Notes under the pieces: model-generated
The model's input: only the letters and a program-made list of their open reading frames with translations
Databases searched by the model: none
What the model was told of the DNA's origin: nothing
Shown here: piece by piece, positions 17,419 to 26,211 of the stretch
How positions within the stretch are numbered: position 1 is the first letter of the stretch
Layout of the letters: each line of letters opens with the position of its first letter
Position numbers and translations under genes: made by a program
Assembly: GCF_004786035.1 (NCBI RefSeq)
Contig: NZ_CP035088.1
Coordinates: 2,578,001-2,642,000 of the forward strand
Source of the DNA: Pseudomonas viciae
GTDB lineage: Bacteria; Pseudomonadota; Gammaproteobacteria; Pseudomonadales; Pseudomonadaceae
Reading direction: 5' to 3'
DNA: 64,000 nucleotides

Positions 17419-18660
17419 TCAGTGACTGGCCGCCGTGGCGCCCATTTCGTTGACTTGCTGGAAGGTCGAGAAGCGTTCGAGGCCGAACGGTTTGATCAGC
17501 TCCGGCACCTTGCCGCCGCTGGCGACCAACTCGGCCATGGTCTTGCCGCAGATCGGCGTGGCCTTGAAGCCCCAGGTGCCCCAGCCCGCGTCGAGGTAGT
17601 AATTGTTCACCGGCGACAGGCCCATGATCGGGCTGTAGTCCGGGGTCATGTCGGTGATCCCGGCCCATTGGCGCATCAGCTTGGCGTTGGCCAGGAGCGG
17701 GAACATCTCGATGGCATGGGCCAGCAGGCTTTCCTTCAAATCGAGCGTGGAACGGGTATTGAACAGTGGATAGGGGTCTGAGCCGCCACCGAATACCACC
17801 TCGCCACGACTCGTTTGCTGCACATAGCAGTGCAAGGCAGAGGAGCTCACCAGTGGATCGAGAAACGGCTTGAACGGCTGAGTGACCATCGCTTGCAGCG
17901 GGAAGGTCTGGATCGGCGAACGAATCCCGGCCTTGGCCATCAGCAACGAGCTGTGCCCGGCAATCGCCTGCACCGCGCAACCGCACTTGATGGTGCCGCG
18001 GTTGGTCTTGACCGCGGTGAGGGTGCCGTTCTCGATGATCAGGTCCTGGACTTCAGTGAGCTGATGGATTTCCACACCGCGCTTGGCCGCCTGTTTGGCG
18101 TAACCCCAGGCCACCGCGTCGTGGCGGGCGGTGGCGCCGTCGATGTGCCACAGCCCTGCGAGCACCGGCAAGTGGCCGGGATCGAGGTTGAGGCTGGGCA
18201 CCAGTTCACGGATCTGCTGACGGTCGATCATCTCGCTGCGGCCGCCAAAGTGTTTGTTGACCTCGGCGCGCTGACGGAACGAGCGCACCGTGGCATCGGT
18301 GTGGGCCAGGGTCAGTTGGCCGCGCTCGGAGTACATGATGTTGAAATCGAATTCGTTGGACAGCGATTGGAACATCCGCACCGACTCGGCATAAAAGCGC
18401 ACGCCTTCGCTGGTCAGGTAGTTGGAGCGGATCACCGCCGTGTTGCGTGCGGTATTGCCGCCGCCCAGGTAGGACTTCTCCAACACCGCGACGTTGGTGA
18501 TGCCGTGGTACTTGGCCAGGTAATAAGCGATGGCCAGGCCGTGGCCGCCGGCGCCGATGATCACCACGTCGTAGCTTGATTTGAGTTCGCATGGTGGCGG
18601 CAGATCCACTTCCACCGGGTACTGCGAACTCAGCCCGTATTTCAATAGATTGAATGGCAT
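17419..18660 (-). CDS. mgdA: Sarcosine oxidase beta-like subunit, probable N-methylglutamate dehydrogenase MgdA
   Basis: This is the 413-residue flavoprotein that would oxidise the N-methyl group of the substrate. A DAO-type FAD domain begins at about 30 ([20 protein letters not shown], then [22 protein letters not shown]). The C-terminus has the FAD-capping pattern [14 protein letters not shown] and [27 protein letters not shown]. Length and order match SoxB. The ATG at 18658-18660 has GGAGG 5 bases upstream, and the gene overlaps the end of folD by 19 bases. With the beta, delta, alpha and gamma genes in this order the whole complex is present. Confidence 0.88.
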   Translation of the reverse strand: MPFNLLKYGLSSQYPVEVDLPPPCELKSSYDVVIIGAGGHGLAIAYYLAKYHGITNVAVLEKSYLGGGNTARNTAVIRSNYLTSEGVRFYAESVRMFQSLSNEFDFNIMYSERGQLTLAHTDATVRSFRQRAEVNKHFGGRSEMIDRQQIRELVPSLNLDPGHLPVLAGLWHIDGATARHDAVAWGYAKQAAKRGVEIHQLTEVQDLIIENGTLTAVKTNRGTIKCGCAVQAIAGHSSLLMAKAGIRSPIQTFPLQAMVTQPFKPFLDPLVSSSALHCYVQQTSRGEVVFGGGSDPYPLFNTRSTLDLKESLLAHAIEMFPLLANAKLMRQWAGITDMTPDYSPIMGLSPVNNYYLDAGWGTWGFKATPICGKTMAELVASGGKVPELIKPFGLERFSTFQQVNEMGATAASH

Positions 18661-19547
18661 AGGGCCTCCGATTGGCTGCGTTGGGCCTGGTGTTGTGCAA
18701 GGGCTGCGGTGACAGTGTTTTTCATCAGGAAGGCAATGGTCATCGGGCCGACACCACCGGGTACTGGGGTGATCGCCGCGACGTGCGCCAGGGCGCTGTC
18801 GAAGTCGACGTCGCCCACCAGACGGCTGCGGCCATCGTCTTCGATGCGGTTGATGCCGACGTCGATCACCACGGCGCCAGGCTTGAGCCAACTGGCGTCG
18901 ATCAACCGTGGGCGACCCACGGCGGCGATGACGATGTCTGCCTGCCGGCACAGCGCCTGGGGATCCGGGCTGCGCGAATGCAGGAGGGTCACCGAGCAGT
19001 CGGCCTTAAGCAGCAACGCAGCCATGGGTTTGCCGACGATGTTCGAGCGGCCGATCACCACCGCGTGCTTGCCGCGCAGATCACCGCAGGTTTGTTCCAG
19101 CAAATACAAACAACCACTGGGGGTGCAAGGTGCGAGTACCGTACGACCCTGGCTGAGGCCGCCGACGTTCTGACTGTGGAACCCGTCGACGTCCTTGTCT
19201 GGCGCGATAGCCTCCAGTGCCCGTAATTCATCGATATGGGCAGGCAGCGGCAGTTGCAGAAGAATGCCGTGGATCGAACGATCGGCATTCAATCGGGCGA
19301 TCAGAATGAGTAACTGTTCAGTGCTGGTGTCCGCAGGCAGCCGATGTTCCAGCGAGCGAATACCCACCTCTTCGGCGCGCAGGATTTTGTTGCGCACGTA
19401 GACCTGGCTGGCCGGGTCGCTGCCCACCAGGATCACCGCCAGTGCCGGTTCAATGGCTTGCTCGCGCAGACGCTCCACGTCCTCGCGAACCTGTATGAGC
19501 ACGCGGGCGGCGGTTGCTTTGCCGTCGATCAGTTTGTGCGTGTTCAC
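18642..19547 (-). CDS. folD: FolD, methylene-THF dehydrogenase / methenyl-THF cyclohydrolase (copy 1)
   Basis: FolD oxidises 5,10-methylene-THF to methenyl-THF and hydrolyses it to 10-formyl-THF. The 301-residue protein shows all signatures: [11 protein letters not shown], the catalytic [12 protein letters not shown] with Lys, [25 protein letters not shown], the NADP loop [18 protein letters not shown], and [19 protein letters not shown]. The start is a GTG at 19545-19547 overlapping the purU stop as GTGA. It overlaps mgdA at its 3' end. Its place between purU and the demethylating dehydrogenase indicates C1 oxidation rather than housekeeping folate metabolism. Confidence 0.95.
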   Translation of the reverse strand: MNTHKLIDGKATAARVLIQVREDVERLREQAIEPALAVILVGSDPASQVYVRNKILRAEEVGIRSLEHRLPADTSTEQLLILIARLNADRSIHGILLQLPLPAHIDELRALEAIAPDKDVDGFHSQNVGGLSQGRTVLAPCTPSGCLYLLEQTCGDLRGKHAVVIGRSNIVGKPMAALLLKADCSVTLLHSRSPDPQALCRQADIVIAAVGRPRLIDASWLKPGAVVIDVGINRIEDDGRSRLVGDVDFDSALAHVAAITPVPGGVGPMTIAFLMKNTVTAALAQHQAQRSQSEALCHSIY

Positions 19548-20410
19548 CGGAAGATCACCGTTCTGTCCTGATTGAGGAAAACCCGGTGCTCCAGGTGGTA
19601 CTTGACCGCCTTGGACAGGGCCACGGTTTCGGTGTCGCGGCCGGTGGCCACCAGGTCGTCGGGCAGGTAGACGTGGTCGACGCGCTGTACTTCCTGCTCA
19701 ATGATCGGTCCCTCATCGAGGTCGCTGGTGACGTAATGAGCGGTGGCGCCAATGAGTTTCACCCCACGCTGGTAGGCCTGGTGATAGGGTTTGGCGCCTT
19801 TGAAACCGGGCAAGAACGAATGGTGAATGTTGATCGCCCGACCCGAGAGTTGCTTGCACAGGTCATCGGAGAGAATTTGCATGTAGCGCGCCAACACCAC
19901 GAGCTCGGTGCCGGTGTCGTCGACGATCTTCATCAGTTCGGCTTCCTGCCGGGCCTTGGTCTCCTTGGTCACTGGCAGGTAAATGAAGCGAATGCCTTCG
20001 CGTTCGGCCATCGGGCGCAGGTCGAGGTGGTTGGAGACAATGGCGGTGATGATCATGTCCATCTCGCCTTTGTGGTAGCGGTAGAGCAGGTCGGTCAGGC
20101 AGTGGTCGAACTTGCTGACCATCAGCAATACGCGCATGGGTTCGCGGGTGTCATGCAATTCCCAGGTCATGTCGAAGGCTTGGGCGACGTGGGCGAAACC
20201 GTCCTTGATCTGTTGCAGATCGCCTGGGTGACCGTCGTTGAAACGAAACACCGCACGCATGAAAAAACGGCCGCTGAAGTCGTCGTCGAATTGCGCCATC
20301 TCCCCGATGTAGCAATGGTTGTCCGCCAGATAGGTGGTGACGGCTGCGACGATGCCGGACACCGCGGGACAGGTGATCTTGATGATGAAATGGTTTTTTT
20401 CGTGTTGCAT
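19544..20410 (-). CDS. purU: Formyltetrahydrofolate deformylase PurU (copy 1)
   Basis: PurU hydrolyses 10-formyl-THF to formate and THF. The 288-residue protein has an N-terminal ACT domain (about 5-85; [19 protein letters not shown]) and a C-terminal formyltransferase fold. The active-site segment is [20 protein letters not shown], followed by [20 protein letters not shown]. It is the first gene of the operon (purU-folD-mgdABCD), with GAGGAC before the ATG. The upstream region holds the tandem palindromes proposed as the shared operator. Formate would need a formate dehydrogenase from elsewhere in the genome. Confidence 0.95.
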   Translation of the reverse strand: MQHEKNHFIIKITCPAVSGIVAAVTTYLADNHCYIGEMAQFDDDFSGRFFMRAVFRFNDGHPGDLQQIKDGFAHVAQAFDMTWELHDTREPMRVLLMVSKFDHCLTDLLYRYHKGEMDMIITAIVSNHLDLRPMAEREGIRFIYLPVTKETKARQEAELMKIVDDTGTELVVLARYMQILSDDLCKQLSGRAINIHHSFLPGFKGAKPYHQAYQRGVKLIGATAHYVTSDLDEGPIIEQEVQRVDHVYLPDDLVATGRDTETVALSKAVKYHLEHRVFLNQDRTVIFR

Positions 20411-20493
20411 GACACGTCCTCGGGATGATGGCGGCAGCTCATCGCATAGCGAAAAAAATCATCAACGGACAGCAGGCTCATCCATGAGCATAT

Positions 20494-20528
20494 TTTCTTG
20501 TTGGGAATAAAATATTCCTGAAATGGCT
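20494..20528. promoter_or_regulatory. Candidate operator pair, purU promoter
   Basis: TTTCTTGTTGGGAAT (20494-20508) and ATTCCTGAAATGGCT (20514-20528) match the 15-bp palindrome seen at the gmaS and dmm promoters, spaced exactly 20 bp. The second copy has only a good left half. The centre also forms the separate palindrome GGAATA-AAA-TATTCC. It lies about 85-120 bases upstream of the purU ATG on the minus strand. Confidence 0.6.
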
Positions 20529-20638
20529 TTATAGGGGAGTGGGGGCGGGACGTCTAGAGTTTTGGGAAAGATTTTTAACTGAGGGGAATTTTTTGCGAGG
20601 GAAGGCGACTCGGTTTCTTCGTTCGAACGCGGTCAAAA

Positions 20639-20731
20639 ATGTGGGAGAGGGCTTGCTCGCGAATGCGCTCTGTCAGTTGATAGAGATGACAACTGGCACA
20701 TCGCATTCGCGAACAAGCCCGCTCCCACAGG
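20639..20731. repeat. REP pair (REPIN), inverted
   Basis: GTGGGAGAGGGCTTGCTCGC (plus) and an opposite copy ending AACAAGCCCGCTCCCAC face each other across about 45 bases, downstream of the XRE-cupin gene. Confidence 0.9.
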
Positions 20732-20759
20732 TTGATCTTCATGCATCGGGAGGGAGGCG

Positions 20760-21365
20760 TTACTCTTTGTCGTTGCCGTAGTTCATGATCGACAAAAGGC
20801 GGATAGGCACCTGCACCAGTTGCTCGGGGCCGTGGGGGATTTCGCCTTCGAACGTCAGACTGTCGCCAGCTTCCATGCGGTAAAGCTGATTGCCGTGGCG
20901 ATAGATCAGTTCACCTTCCAGCAGATGAAGGAATTCGGTGCCGGGGTGAGAGAAGGTCGGAAACTCCTCACTCGCGTCGTCCATGCTGACCATATAAGCC
21001 TCGAAGCTCTTCTTCGGCCCGCGGGTATGGTTGAGCAGATGGTACGTATGGCCTTTCTCGGTGCCACGGCGCACCACTTCCATGCCCTGGTCAGCCTTGA
21101 CCAGAAGCGCACTGCCGTCTTGTTGGTCGTATTCGCTGAACAACTTGGACAGTGGCAGGCCGAGCACGTCGCACAGACGGCTCAGGGTATCGAGGCTGGT
21201 GGATACCTGGGCGTTTTCGATCTTGCTCAACATGCCTTGACTGATATCGGCAATCTTGGCCACGTCAGACAATTTCAGATCCTGGGCCTGGCGCTGACGC
21301 TTGATCTGCAAGCCCAGGTATTGCTCAAGCTTGAGGCGCGGGGCGGTTTCGGTCGGCATAGTCAT
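20760..21365 (-). CDS. XRE-family regulator with cupin domain
   Basis: This is a one-component regulator of about 200 residues. The N-terminal helix-turn-helix (about 15-65) reads IKRQRQAQDLKLSDVAKIAD followed by SQGMLSKIENAQVSTSLDTLSRL. The C-terminal cupin (about 115-190) has PTFSHPGTEFLHLLEGELIYRHGNQ and GDSLTFEGEIPHGPE, the two cupin motifs with their His and Glu ligands. It probably binds a small metabolite or metal. It lies between the purU/mgd operon and the divergent gmaS/mgs operon, so it is the best candidate to bind the shared palindromes. I use the ATG at 21363-21365 (AGGA before it); a GTG at 21377 is also possible. Confidence 0.9.
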   Translation of the reverse strand: MTMPTETAPRLKLEQYLGLQIKRQRQAQDLKLSDVAKIADISQGMLSKIENAQVSTSLDTLSRLCDVLGLPLSKLFSEYDQQDGSALLVKADQGMEVVRRGTEKGHTYHLLNHTRGPKKSFEAYMVSMDDASEEFPTFSHPGTEFLHLLEGELIYRHGNQLYRMEAGDSLTFEGEIPHGPEQLVQVPIRLLSIMNYGNDKE

Positions 21366-21453
21366 CAAATCCTGCACACTTTCCGTTCAGTAATATTAGT
21401 TTCGCACTGAGAAAGTGCAAATGGCGGCGTTCGGCTCGCGTCTATTGAGCGAT

Positions 21454-21488
21454 ATTCCCACGGGGAAAAGAATTTTCCCATATATACA
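21454..21488. promoter_or_regulatory. Candidate operator pair, distal gmaS / XRE promoter side
   Basis: ATTCCCACGGGGAAA (21454-21468) and TTTCCCATATATACA (21474-21488; good left half only) are 20 bp apart. They overlap a perfect 17-bp palindrome, GGGAAAA-GAA-TTTTCCC, at 21463-21479. The pair lies about 90 bases upstream of the XRE-cupin start and about 70 bases upstream of the gmaS sigma-54-like promoter, so it may serve either gene. Confidence 0.65.
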
Positions 21489-21534
21489 GCACAAAAGCGC
21501 TTTTCTGGGAGGCTCGGCGCTTCACTCGCGAATC

Positions 21535-21550
21535 TGGCAAGGGCCTTGCA
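21535..21550 (+). promoter_or_regulatory. Sigma-54-type promoter for gmaS
   Basis: TGGCAAGGGCCTTGCA matches the sigma-54 consensus TGGCACG-N4-TTGCA, with GG and GC separated by exactly 10 bases. It would start RNA near 21560, leaving a leader of about 80 bases before the gmaS ATG. No activator site was identified with confidence; AAAAGCGCTTTT at 21493-21504 is a palindrome of unknown role. Confidence 0.65.
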
Positions 21551-21584
21551 TTCCTATTGGGAAAATAACTTTCTTTTTAGGAAT
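21550..21584. promoter_or_regulatory. Candidate operator pair, gmaS-proximal
   Basis: ATTCCTATTGGGAAA (21550-21564) and TTTCTTTTTAGGAAT (21570-21584) are 20 bp apart. They cover the predicted start point of the sigma-54-type promoter. A protein bound here would block transcription, so repression is the natural reading. Confidence 0.65.
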
Positions 21585-21641
21585 AAAAAGTCAGTCAAGG
21601 CCATCCACAATGTTTTGCCCTTTCGCGAGGAGTGACGAGCA

Positions 21642-22976
21642 ATGTTGCCAGCAGAAACCCAGCGCATCATCGACAAGCATGGAATCAAGTACGTGCTTGC
21701 GCAGTTTGTGGATATTCACGGTTCGGCCAAAACCAAGTCAGTGCCTATCTGTGGGCTCAAGGCGGTGGCCGAAGAGGGAGCGGGTTTTGCCGGATTCGCG
21801 ATCAGCGGCATGGGCATGGAGCCCCACGGGCCGGACTTCATGGCCCGCGGCGATTTGTCCACCTTGACTCCGGTGCCCTGGCAGCCGGGTTACGGGCGCG
21901 TGGTGTGCATCGGTCACGTCGACGGTAAGCCGCACCCGTACGACAGCCGTTATGTGTTGCAGCAACAAGTGCAACGCCTGGCAGAAAAGGGCTGGACGCT
22001 CAACACCGGCCTGGAGCCCGAGTTCAACCTGATGCGCCGCGACGCACAGGGCAAACTGCAACTGGTGGACCTCAGCGACAATCTGGACAAGCCTTGCTAC
22101 GACTACAAAGGCCTGTCGCGCTCCCGGGTTTTCCTTGAGCGGCTGACCGAAGCCTTGCAGGCAGTGGATTTCGAGGTCTATCAAATCGACCACGAGGACG
22201 CCAACGGCCAGTTCGAGATCAACTACACCTACAGCGACGCCATGACCTCGGCGGATCGCTTCACGTTTTTCCGCATGGCCGCCGGCGAAATCGCCAATGA
22301 CCTGGGCATGATCTGCTCGTTCATGCCCAAGCCCGACCCGAAACGGGCCGGCAACGGCATGCATTTTCACCTTTCGATCAGCAGCGCCGAGAACAGGAAC
22401 CTGTTCCATGACGCCAGTGATCCCAGCGGCATGGGCCTGTCGAAAATGGCCTATCACTTCGCCGCGGGCCTGCTTGCCCACGGCCCGGCGCTGTGTGCCT
22501 TCGCCGCGCCGACGGTCAACTCCTACAAGCGTCTGGTGGTCGGCAATTCGTTGTCCGGCGCGACCTGGGCGCCGGCCTTTATCGCCTTCGGCGCCAACAA
22601 CCGTTCGGCCATGGTGCGGGTGCCTTACGGCCGCCTGGAATTCCGCCTGCCGGACGCCGGTTGCAATCCTTATCTGGTCAGCGCCGCGATCATCGCTGCC
22701 GGCCTGGATGGCATCGATCGCCAGCTGGAAATCGACCACGTCTGCAATGAAAACCTCTACAGCCTGAGCCTGGAACAGATCGCCGCTCGGGGCATCAAGA
22801 CCCTGCCGCAATCGCTCAAGGAAGCCTGCGACGCCCTGGAAGCCGACCCGTTGTTCGCCGAGGTGCTGGGCCCGCAGATCGTAGGCGAGTTCATCAAGCT
22901 CAAGCGCATGGAGTGGGTGGAATACAGCCGCCACGTCTCCGACTGGGAGATCCAGCGCTACACCGAATTTTTCTGA
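21642..22976 (+). CDS. gmaS: Type III glutamine synthetase-like protein, probable gamma-glutamylmethylamide synthetase GmaS
   Basis: GmaS joins methylamine to glutamate using ATP, giving gamma-glutamylmethylamide, the first step of indirect methylamine use. The 444-residue protein is a GlnA/GlnT-family ligase: an N-terminal beta-grasp (about 15-105), then the catalytic barrel with [14 protein letters not shown] (metal-binding Glu), [24 protein letters not shown] and [26 protein letters not shown]. Type III glutamine synthetase (GlnT) is the sequence-level family. The methylamine role rests on the following mgsABC genes and the methylated-amine region around it. AGGAG lies 10 bases before the ATG. 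Confidence 0.85.
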   Translation: MLPAETQRIIDKHGIKYVLAQFVDIHGSAKTKSVPICGLKAVAEEGAGFAGFAISGMGMEPHGPDFMARGDLSTLTPVPWQPGYGRVVCIGHVDGKPHPYDSRYVLQQQVQRLAEKGWTLNTGLEPEFNLMRRDAQGKLQLVDLSDNLDKPCYDYKGLSRSRVFLERLTEALQAVDFEVYQIDHEDANGQFEINYTYSDAMTSADRFTFFRMAAGEIANDLGMICSFMPKPDPKRAGNGMHFHLSISSAENRNLFHDASDPSGMGLSKMAYHFAAGLLAHGPALCAFAAPTVNSYKRLVVGNSLSGATWAPAFIAFGANNRSAMVRVPYGRLEFRLPDAGCNPYLVSAAIIAAGLDGIDRQLEIDHVCNENLYSLSLEQIAARGIKTLPQSLKEACDALEADPLFAEVLGPQIVGEFIKLKRMEWVEYSRHVSDWEIQRYTEFF

Positions 22977-23048
22977 CTCAGTGTTTTGCCAACCATTCGG
23001 GCACCCGGCTCGGCGTCGGATGTTCAGTGCCTTCGAAGGAGAATTGAT

Positions 23049-23954
23049 ATGTGTGGGATCGTAGGTCTTTACCTGAAAAATCCGCAGTTGGAATCCCAGC
23101 TCGGCAAGCTGTTTGAACCGATGTTGCAGGCCATGACCGACCGCGGGCCGGACAGTGCCGGGTTTGCCATCTATGGCGATGAAGTGGCGCACGGTTGGGT
23201 CAAGCTGACCCTGCAGGCGACCACCGACGGTTTCGATTGGAAAGCCCTGATGGGCGAACTGGAAGGGCGTCTTGGCTGCTCGCTGGACTGGTTCCAGAAC
23301 GCCAGCGCTGCCGTGCTCAAGATCAATGCCCAAGAGGCGCCGGTACGTCTGGCCCTCGCTGAACTGGCGCCGAGCGTGCGCATCATGAGCGCCGGCCAGA
23401 GCATCGAAATCCTCAAGGGCATGGGCTTGCCCCAGGAGATTTCCCAACGCTTCGGCCTGGCCGGCATGAAGGGCAGCCACATTATCGGCCACACCCGCAT
23501 GGCCACTGAAAGCGCGGTGACCATGGAAGGCAGCCACCCATTCTCCACCGGCGCCGACCTGTGCCTGGTGCACAACGGCTCGCTGTCCAACCACTTCCGC
23601 CTGCGTCAGGAACTCAAGCGCGAAGGCATTCACTTCGAGACCGACAACGATACCGAAGTGGCCGCCGGCTACCTGACCTGGCGCCTGCAGCAGGGTGACT
23701 CATTGAAAGAAGCGCTGGATCACTCGCTGGAGGATCTGGACGGTTTCTTCACTTTCGCCATCGGCACCCGCAACGGTTTTGCCGTGATCCGCGACCCGAT
23801 TGCCTGCAAGCCGGCGATCCTCGCCGAGACCGACGATTACGTCGCCATGGCCTCCGAGTATCAGGCCCTGTCGAGCCTGCCAGGCATCGAGCACGCCAAG
23901 GTCTGGGAGCCGGCACCGGCCACTATGTACATCTGGGAACGCGAGTCAGCTTAA
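23049..23954 (+). CDS. mgsA: N-methylglutamate synthase subunit A-like, class II glutamine amidotransferase
   Basis: This is the 301-residue Ntn-type amidotransferase subunit of N-methylglutamate synthase. Cleavage of Met1 exposes the nucleophile Cys2 (MCGIVGLYL). Further family motifs are GHTRMATESAV, CLVHNGSLSNHFRLR and TDNDTEVAAGYLTW. It is related to the PurF/GltB amidotransferase domain and to GlxB. Here it would take methylamine from gamma-glutamylmethylamide and channel it to the FMN subunit. I chose the ATG at 23049 because it places the Cys at position 2 and follows AAGGAG. First of three synthase genes. Confidence 0.88.
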   Translation: MCGIVGLYLKNPQLESQLGKLFEPMLQAMTDRGPDSAGFAIYGDEVAHGWVKLTLQATTDGFDWKALMGELEGRLGCSLDWFQNASAAVLKINAQEAPVRLALAELAPSVRIMSAGQSIEILKGMGLPQEISQRFGLAGMKGSHIIGHTRMATESAVTMEGSHPFSTGADLCLVHNGSLSNHFRLRQELKREGIHFETDNDTEVAAGYLTWRLQQGDSLKEALDHSLEDLDGFFTFAIGTRNGFAVIRDPIACKPAILAETDDYVAMASEYQALSSLPGIEHAKVWEPAPATMYIWERESA

Positions 23955-23965
23955 GGAGCGCACAC

Positions 23966-24649
23966 ATGAAAACCATCGACCTTTCCACGGCCACCGTGCG
24001 TGAACTCAATCAGGCGTTGCACGACCAGGTCAACAACGTTGAACACCACGAATGGGTGGTGAGTCATTCGGACGGCAAGCACAACCTCGCGGTCGGGGTG
24101 AACGAAGCACTGTCCATCGATATTCAGGGACACGCCGGTTACTACTGCGCGGGAATGAATCAAAAGGCCTCGATCACCGTGCACGGCAACGTCGGTGTCG
24201 GTTGCGCCGAGAACATGATGTCTGGCTACGTCCGCGTCAAAGGCAGCGCCTCCCAGGCCGCCGGTGCCACGGCCCATGGCGGGCTGCTGGTGATTGAAGG
24301 GGATGCCGGCGCGCGTTGCGGGATTTCCATGAAGGGCATCGACATTGTCGTGGGTGGCAGCATCGGCCATATGAGCTGTTTCATGGGCCAGGCCGGGCGT
24401 CTGGTGGTCTGCGGCGATGCCGGCGATGCGCTGGGCGATTCCTTGTACGAGACCCACATCTACGTGAAGGGCACTGTGGAGTCCCTGGGCTCCGATTGCA
24501 TCGAGAAAGAGATGCGAGCCGAGCACCTCCAAGAGCTCCAGGACCTGTTGAACCGTGCCGGTTTCGCGCACAAGGCGGCTGACTTCAAACGCTACGGTTC
24601 GGCCCGTCAGCTGTACAACTTTAAAGTCGATAACGCGTCCGCGTACTGA
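23966..24649 (+). CDS. mgsB: N-methylglutamate synthase subunit B-like, GXGXG protein
   Basis: This 227-residue subunit corresponds to the C-terminal right-handed beta-helix (GXGXG domain) of glutamate synthase. Repeating G-x-x-G-x-x-x-G steps run through VGVGCAENMMSGYVRVKGSA, AHGGLLVIEGDAGARCG and VVGGSIGHMSCFMGQAGRLVV. It has no known catalytic residues and probably holds the complex together. AAGGAG lies 7 bases before the ATG; it is 11 bases after mgsA. Confidence 0.88.
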   Translation: MKTIDLSTATVRELNQALHDQVNNVEHHEWVVSHSDGKHNLAVGVNEALSIDIQGHAGYYCAGMNQKASITVHGNVGVGCAENMMSGYVRVKGSASQAAGATAHGGLLVIEGDAGARCGISMKGIDIVVGGSIGHMSCFMGQAGRLVVCGDAGDALGDSLYETHIYVKGTVESLGSDCIEKEMRAEHLQELQDLLNRAGFAHKAADFKRYGSARQLYNFKVDNASAY

Positions 24650-24669
24650 TCCGCGCGAGGAGAACAGAT

Positions 24670-26010
24670 ATGAGCGATCCAATCAGCGAAAAAGCGGCTC
24701 CGGTACTGCGCGAGTCAGCCACCTTCGACCGCCTGACCATCCAGGAAATCCAACGGGCCGCCGAGACTGGCATCTACGATATTCGTGGCGGCGGCACCAA
24801 GCGCAAATTGCCGCACTTCGATGACTTGCTGCTGCTCGGCGCCAGCGTTTCGCGTTACCCGTTGGAAGGCTATCGGGAGAAGTGCGGCACCGATGTGATC
24901 CTCGGCAACCGCTTTGCCAAGAAGCCGATCCACCTGAAGATTCCGGTGACCATCGCCGGCATGAGCTTCGGTGCGTTGTCGGCCAATGCCAAGGAGGCCC
25001 TGGGCCGTGGCGCGACCATCGCGGGCACCAGTACCACCACCGGTGACGGCGGCATGACCCCGGAGGAGCGCGGTCAGTCGCAGCACTTGGTCTATCAGTA
25101 TTTGCCGTCGCGCTACGGTATGAACCCGGACGACTTGCGCAAGGCTGACGCGATTGAAATCGTCCTGGGGCAGGGCGCCAAACCTGGCGGCGGCGGTATG
25201 TTGCTGGGGATGAAAGTCACCGAGCGTGTTGCCGGCATGCGCACCTTGCCGATTGGCGTCGATCAGCGCAGTGCCTGCCGTCACCCCGACTGGACCGGCC
25301 CGGATGACCTGGCGATCAAGATTGCCGAGATCCGCGAAATCACTGATTGGGAAAAACCGATCTACGTGAAAATCGGCGCCAGCCGGCCGTACTACGACGT
25401 CAAGTTGGCCGTGAAGGCCGGGGCGGATGTGATTGTGCTCGATGGCATGCAAGGCGGGACGGCGGCAACCCAGGAGGTCTTTATCGAGCACGTGGGAATT
25501 CCGATTTTGTCGGCCATCCCGCAAGCGGTACAGGCTTTGCAGGAGATGGGCATGCATCGCAAGGTACAGCTGATCGTTTCTGGAGGGATTCGCAACGGTG
25601 CCGACGTCGCCAAGGCCATGGCGCTGGGTGCGGATGCGGTGGCCATCGGCACCGCTGCACTGATCGCGCTGGGCGACAACCACCCGCGCCTGGACGAGGA
25701 ACTGAAGAAAATCGGCTCGGCCGCCGGTTTTTACGATGATTGGCAGAACGGTCGCGACCCGGCCGGGATCACGACGCAGGACCCGGAGCTGTCCAAGCGG
25801 CTGGACCCGGTGGAGGGTGGTCGGCGCTTGGCCAACTACCTACGTGTCCTGGTGCTGGAAGCCCAGACCATGGCCCGCGCTTGCGGCAAGTCGCACCTGC
25901 ACAACCTCGATCCCGAGGATTTGGTAGCGCTGACGGTGGAGTCAGCGGCCATGGCCCGGGTGCCGTTGGCGGGGACCAACTGGGTTCCAGGTTCTGGTAC
26001 CGGTTACTGA
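24670..26010 (+). CDS. mgsC: N-methylglutamate synthase subunit C-like, FMN-binding glutamate synthase domain
   Basis: This is the 446-residue FMN/iron-sulfur catalytic subunit, equivalent to the synthase domain of GltB. It shows IPVTIAGMSFGALSANAKEALG, GTSTTTGDGGM, GQGAKPGGGGMLLG, a TIM-barrel FMN phosphate site (VIVLDGMQGGTAATQE; IVSGGIRNGADVAKAMALGA) and VAIGTAALIALG. It would aminate 2-oxoglutarate with methylamine to N-methylglutamate. A Rhizobium GlxD-type function is the alternative. GAGGAG precedes the ATG. A REP pair and then amt follow. Confidence 0.88.
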   Translation: MSDPISEKAAPVLRESATFDRLTIQEIQRAAETGIYDIRGGGTKRKLPHFDDLLLLGASVSRYPLEGYREKCGTDVILGNRFAKKPIHLKIPVTIAGMSFGALSANAKEALGRGATIAGTSTTTGDGGMTPEERGQSQHLVYQYLPSRYGMNPDDLRKADAIEIVLGQGAKPGGGGMLLGMKVTERVAGMRTLPIGVDQRSACRHPDWTGPDDLAIKIAEIREITDWEKPIYVKIGASRPYYDVKLAVKAGADVIVLDGMQGGTAATQEVFIEHVGIPILSAIPQAVQALQEMGMHRKVQLIVSGGIRNGADVAKAMALGADAVAIGTAALIALGDNHPRLDEELKKIGSAAGFYDDWQNGRDPAGITTQDPELSKRLDPVEGGRRLANYLRVLVLEAQTMARACGKSHLHNLDPEDLVALTVESAAMARVPLAGTNWVPGSGTGY

Positions 26011-26018
26011 CAAAAAAC

Positions 26019-26111
26019 TGTGGGGGCGAGCTTGCTCGCGAAGACGGCGGCACAGGCAAAACCGATGCAAGCTGACCCGCCGCTATCGCGAGCAAGCTCG
26101 CTCCCACAAGT
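26019..26111. repeat. REP pair (REPIN), inverted
   Basis: GTGGGGGCGAGCTTGCTCGC and an opposite copy TATCGCGAGCAAGCTCGC-TCCCAC face each other between mgsC and the ammonium transporter gene. They could reduce readthrough from the mgs genes into amt. Confidence 0.88.
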
Positions 26112-26211
26112 CCTGTTCATGGCATTTATATTCGAGAGGCTGAAAAGGCCCGTATCTCATTCTTTACTGCTCGCTGCCCGACACTCACCTTTCTTTGCAG
26201 GAGCTTTGAAC

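Larger units (their letters stand above)
20411..20759. other. Promoter region of purU operon with REP pair
   Basis: This gap of about 350 bases separates purU from the XRE-cupin gene. It contains the operator pair at 20494-20528 and an inverted REP pair at 20639-20731. No small ORF with a ribosome site is convincing. The stretch 20535-20640 shows nothing recognisable. Confidence 0.6.

Noticed and set aside
13627..20410. The purU-sox block as a glycine betaine/sarcosine operon
   Set aside because: No glyA, gbcAB or dgcAB genes are adjacent, whereas gmaS-mgsABC are; the delta subunit also differs from typical SoxD.
20639..20731. Repeated GC-rich 20-mers as a possible CRISPR array
   Set aside because: Copies are inverted pairs of the known Pseudomonas REP, without regular direct repeats and spacers or cas genes.
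21738..23633. A 631-codon minus-strand frame opposite gmaS and mgsA
   Set aside because: It is an antisense shadow spanning an intergenic gap; the sense genes have complete family motifs.
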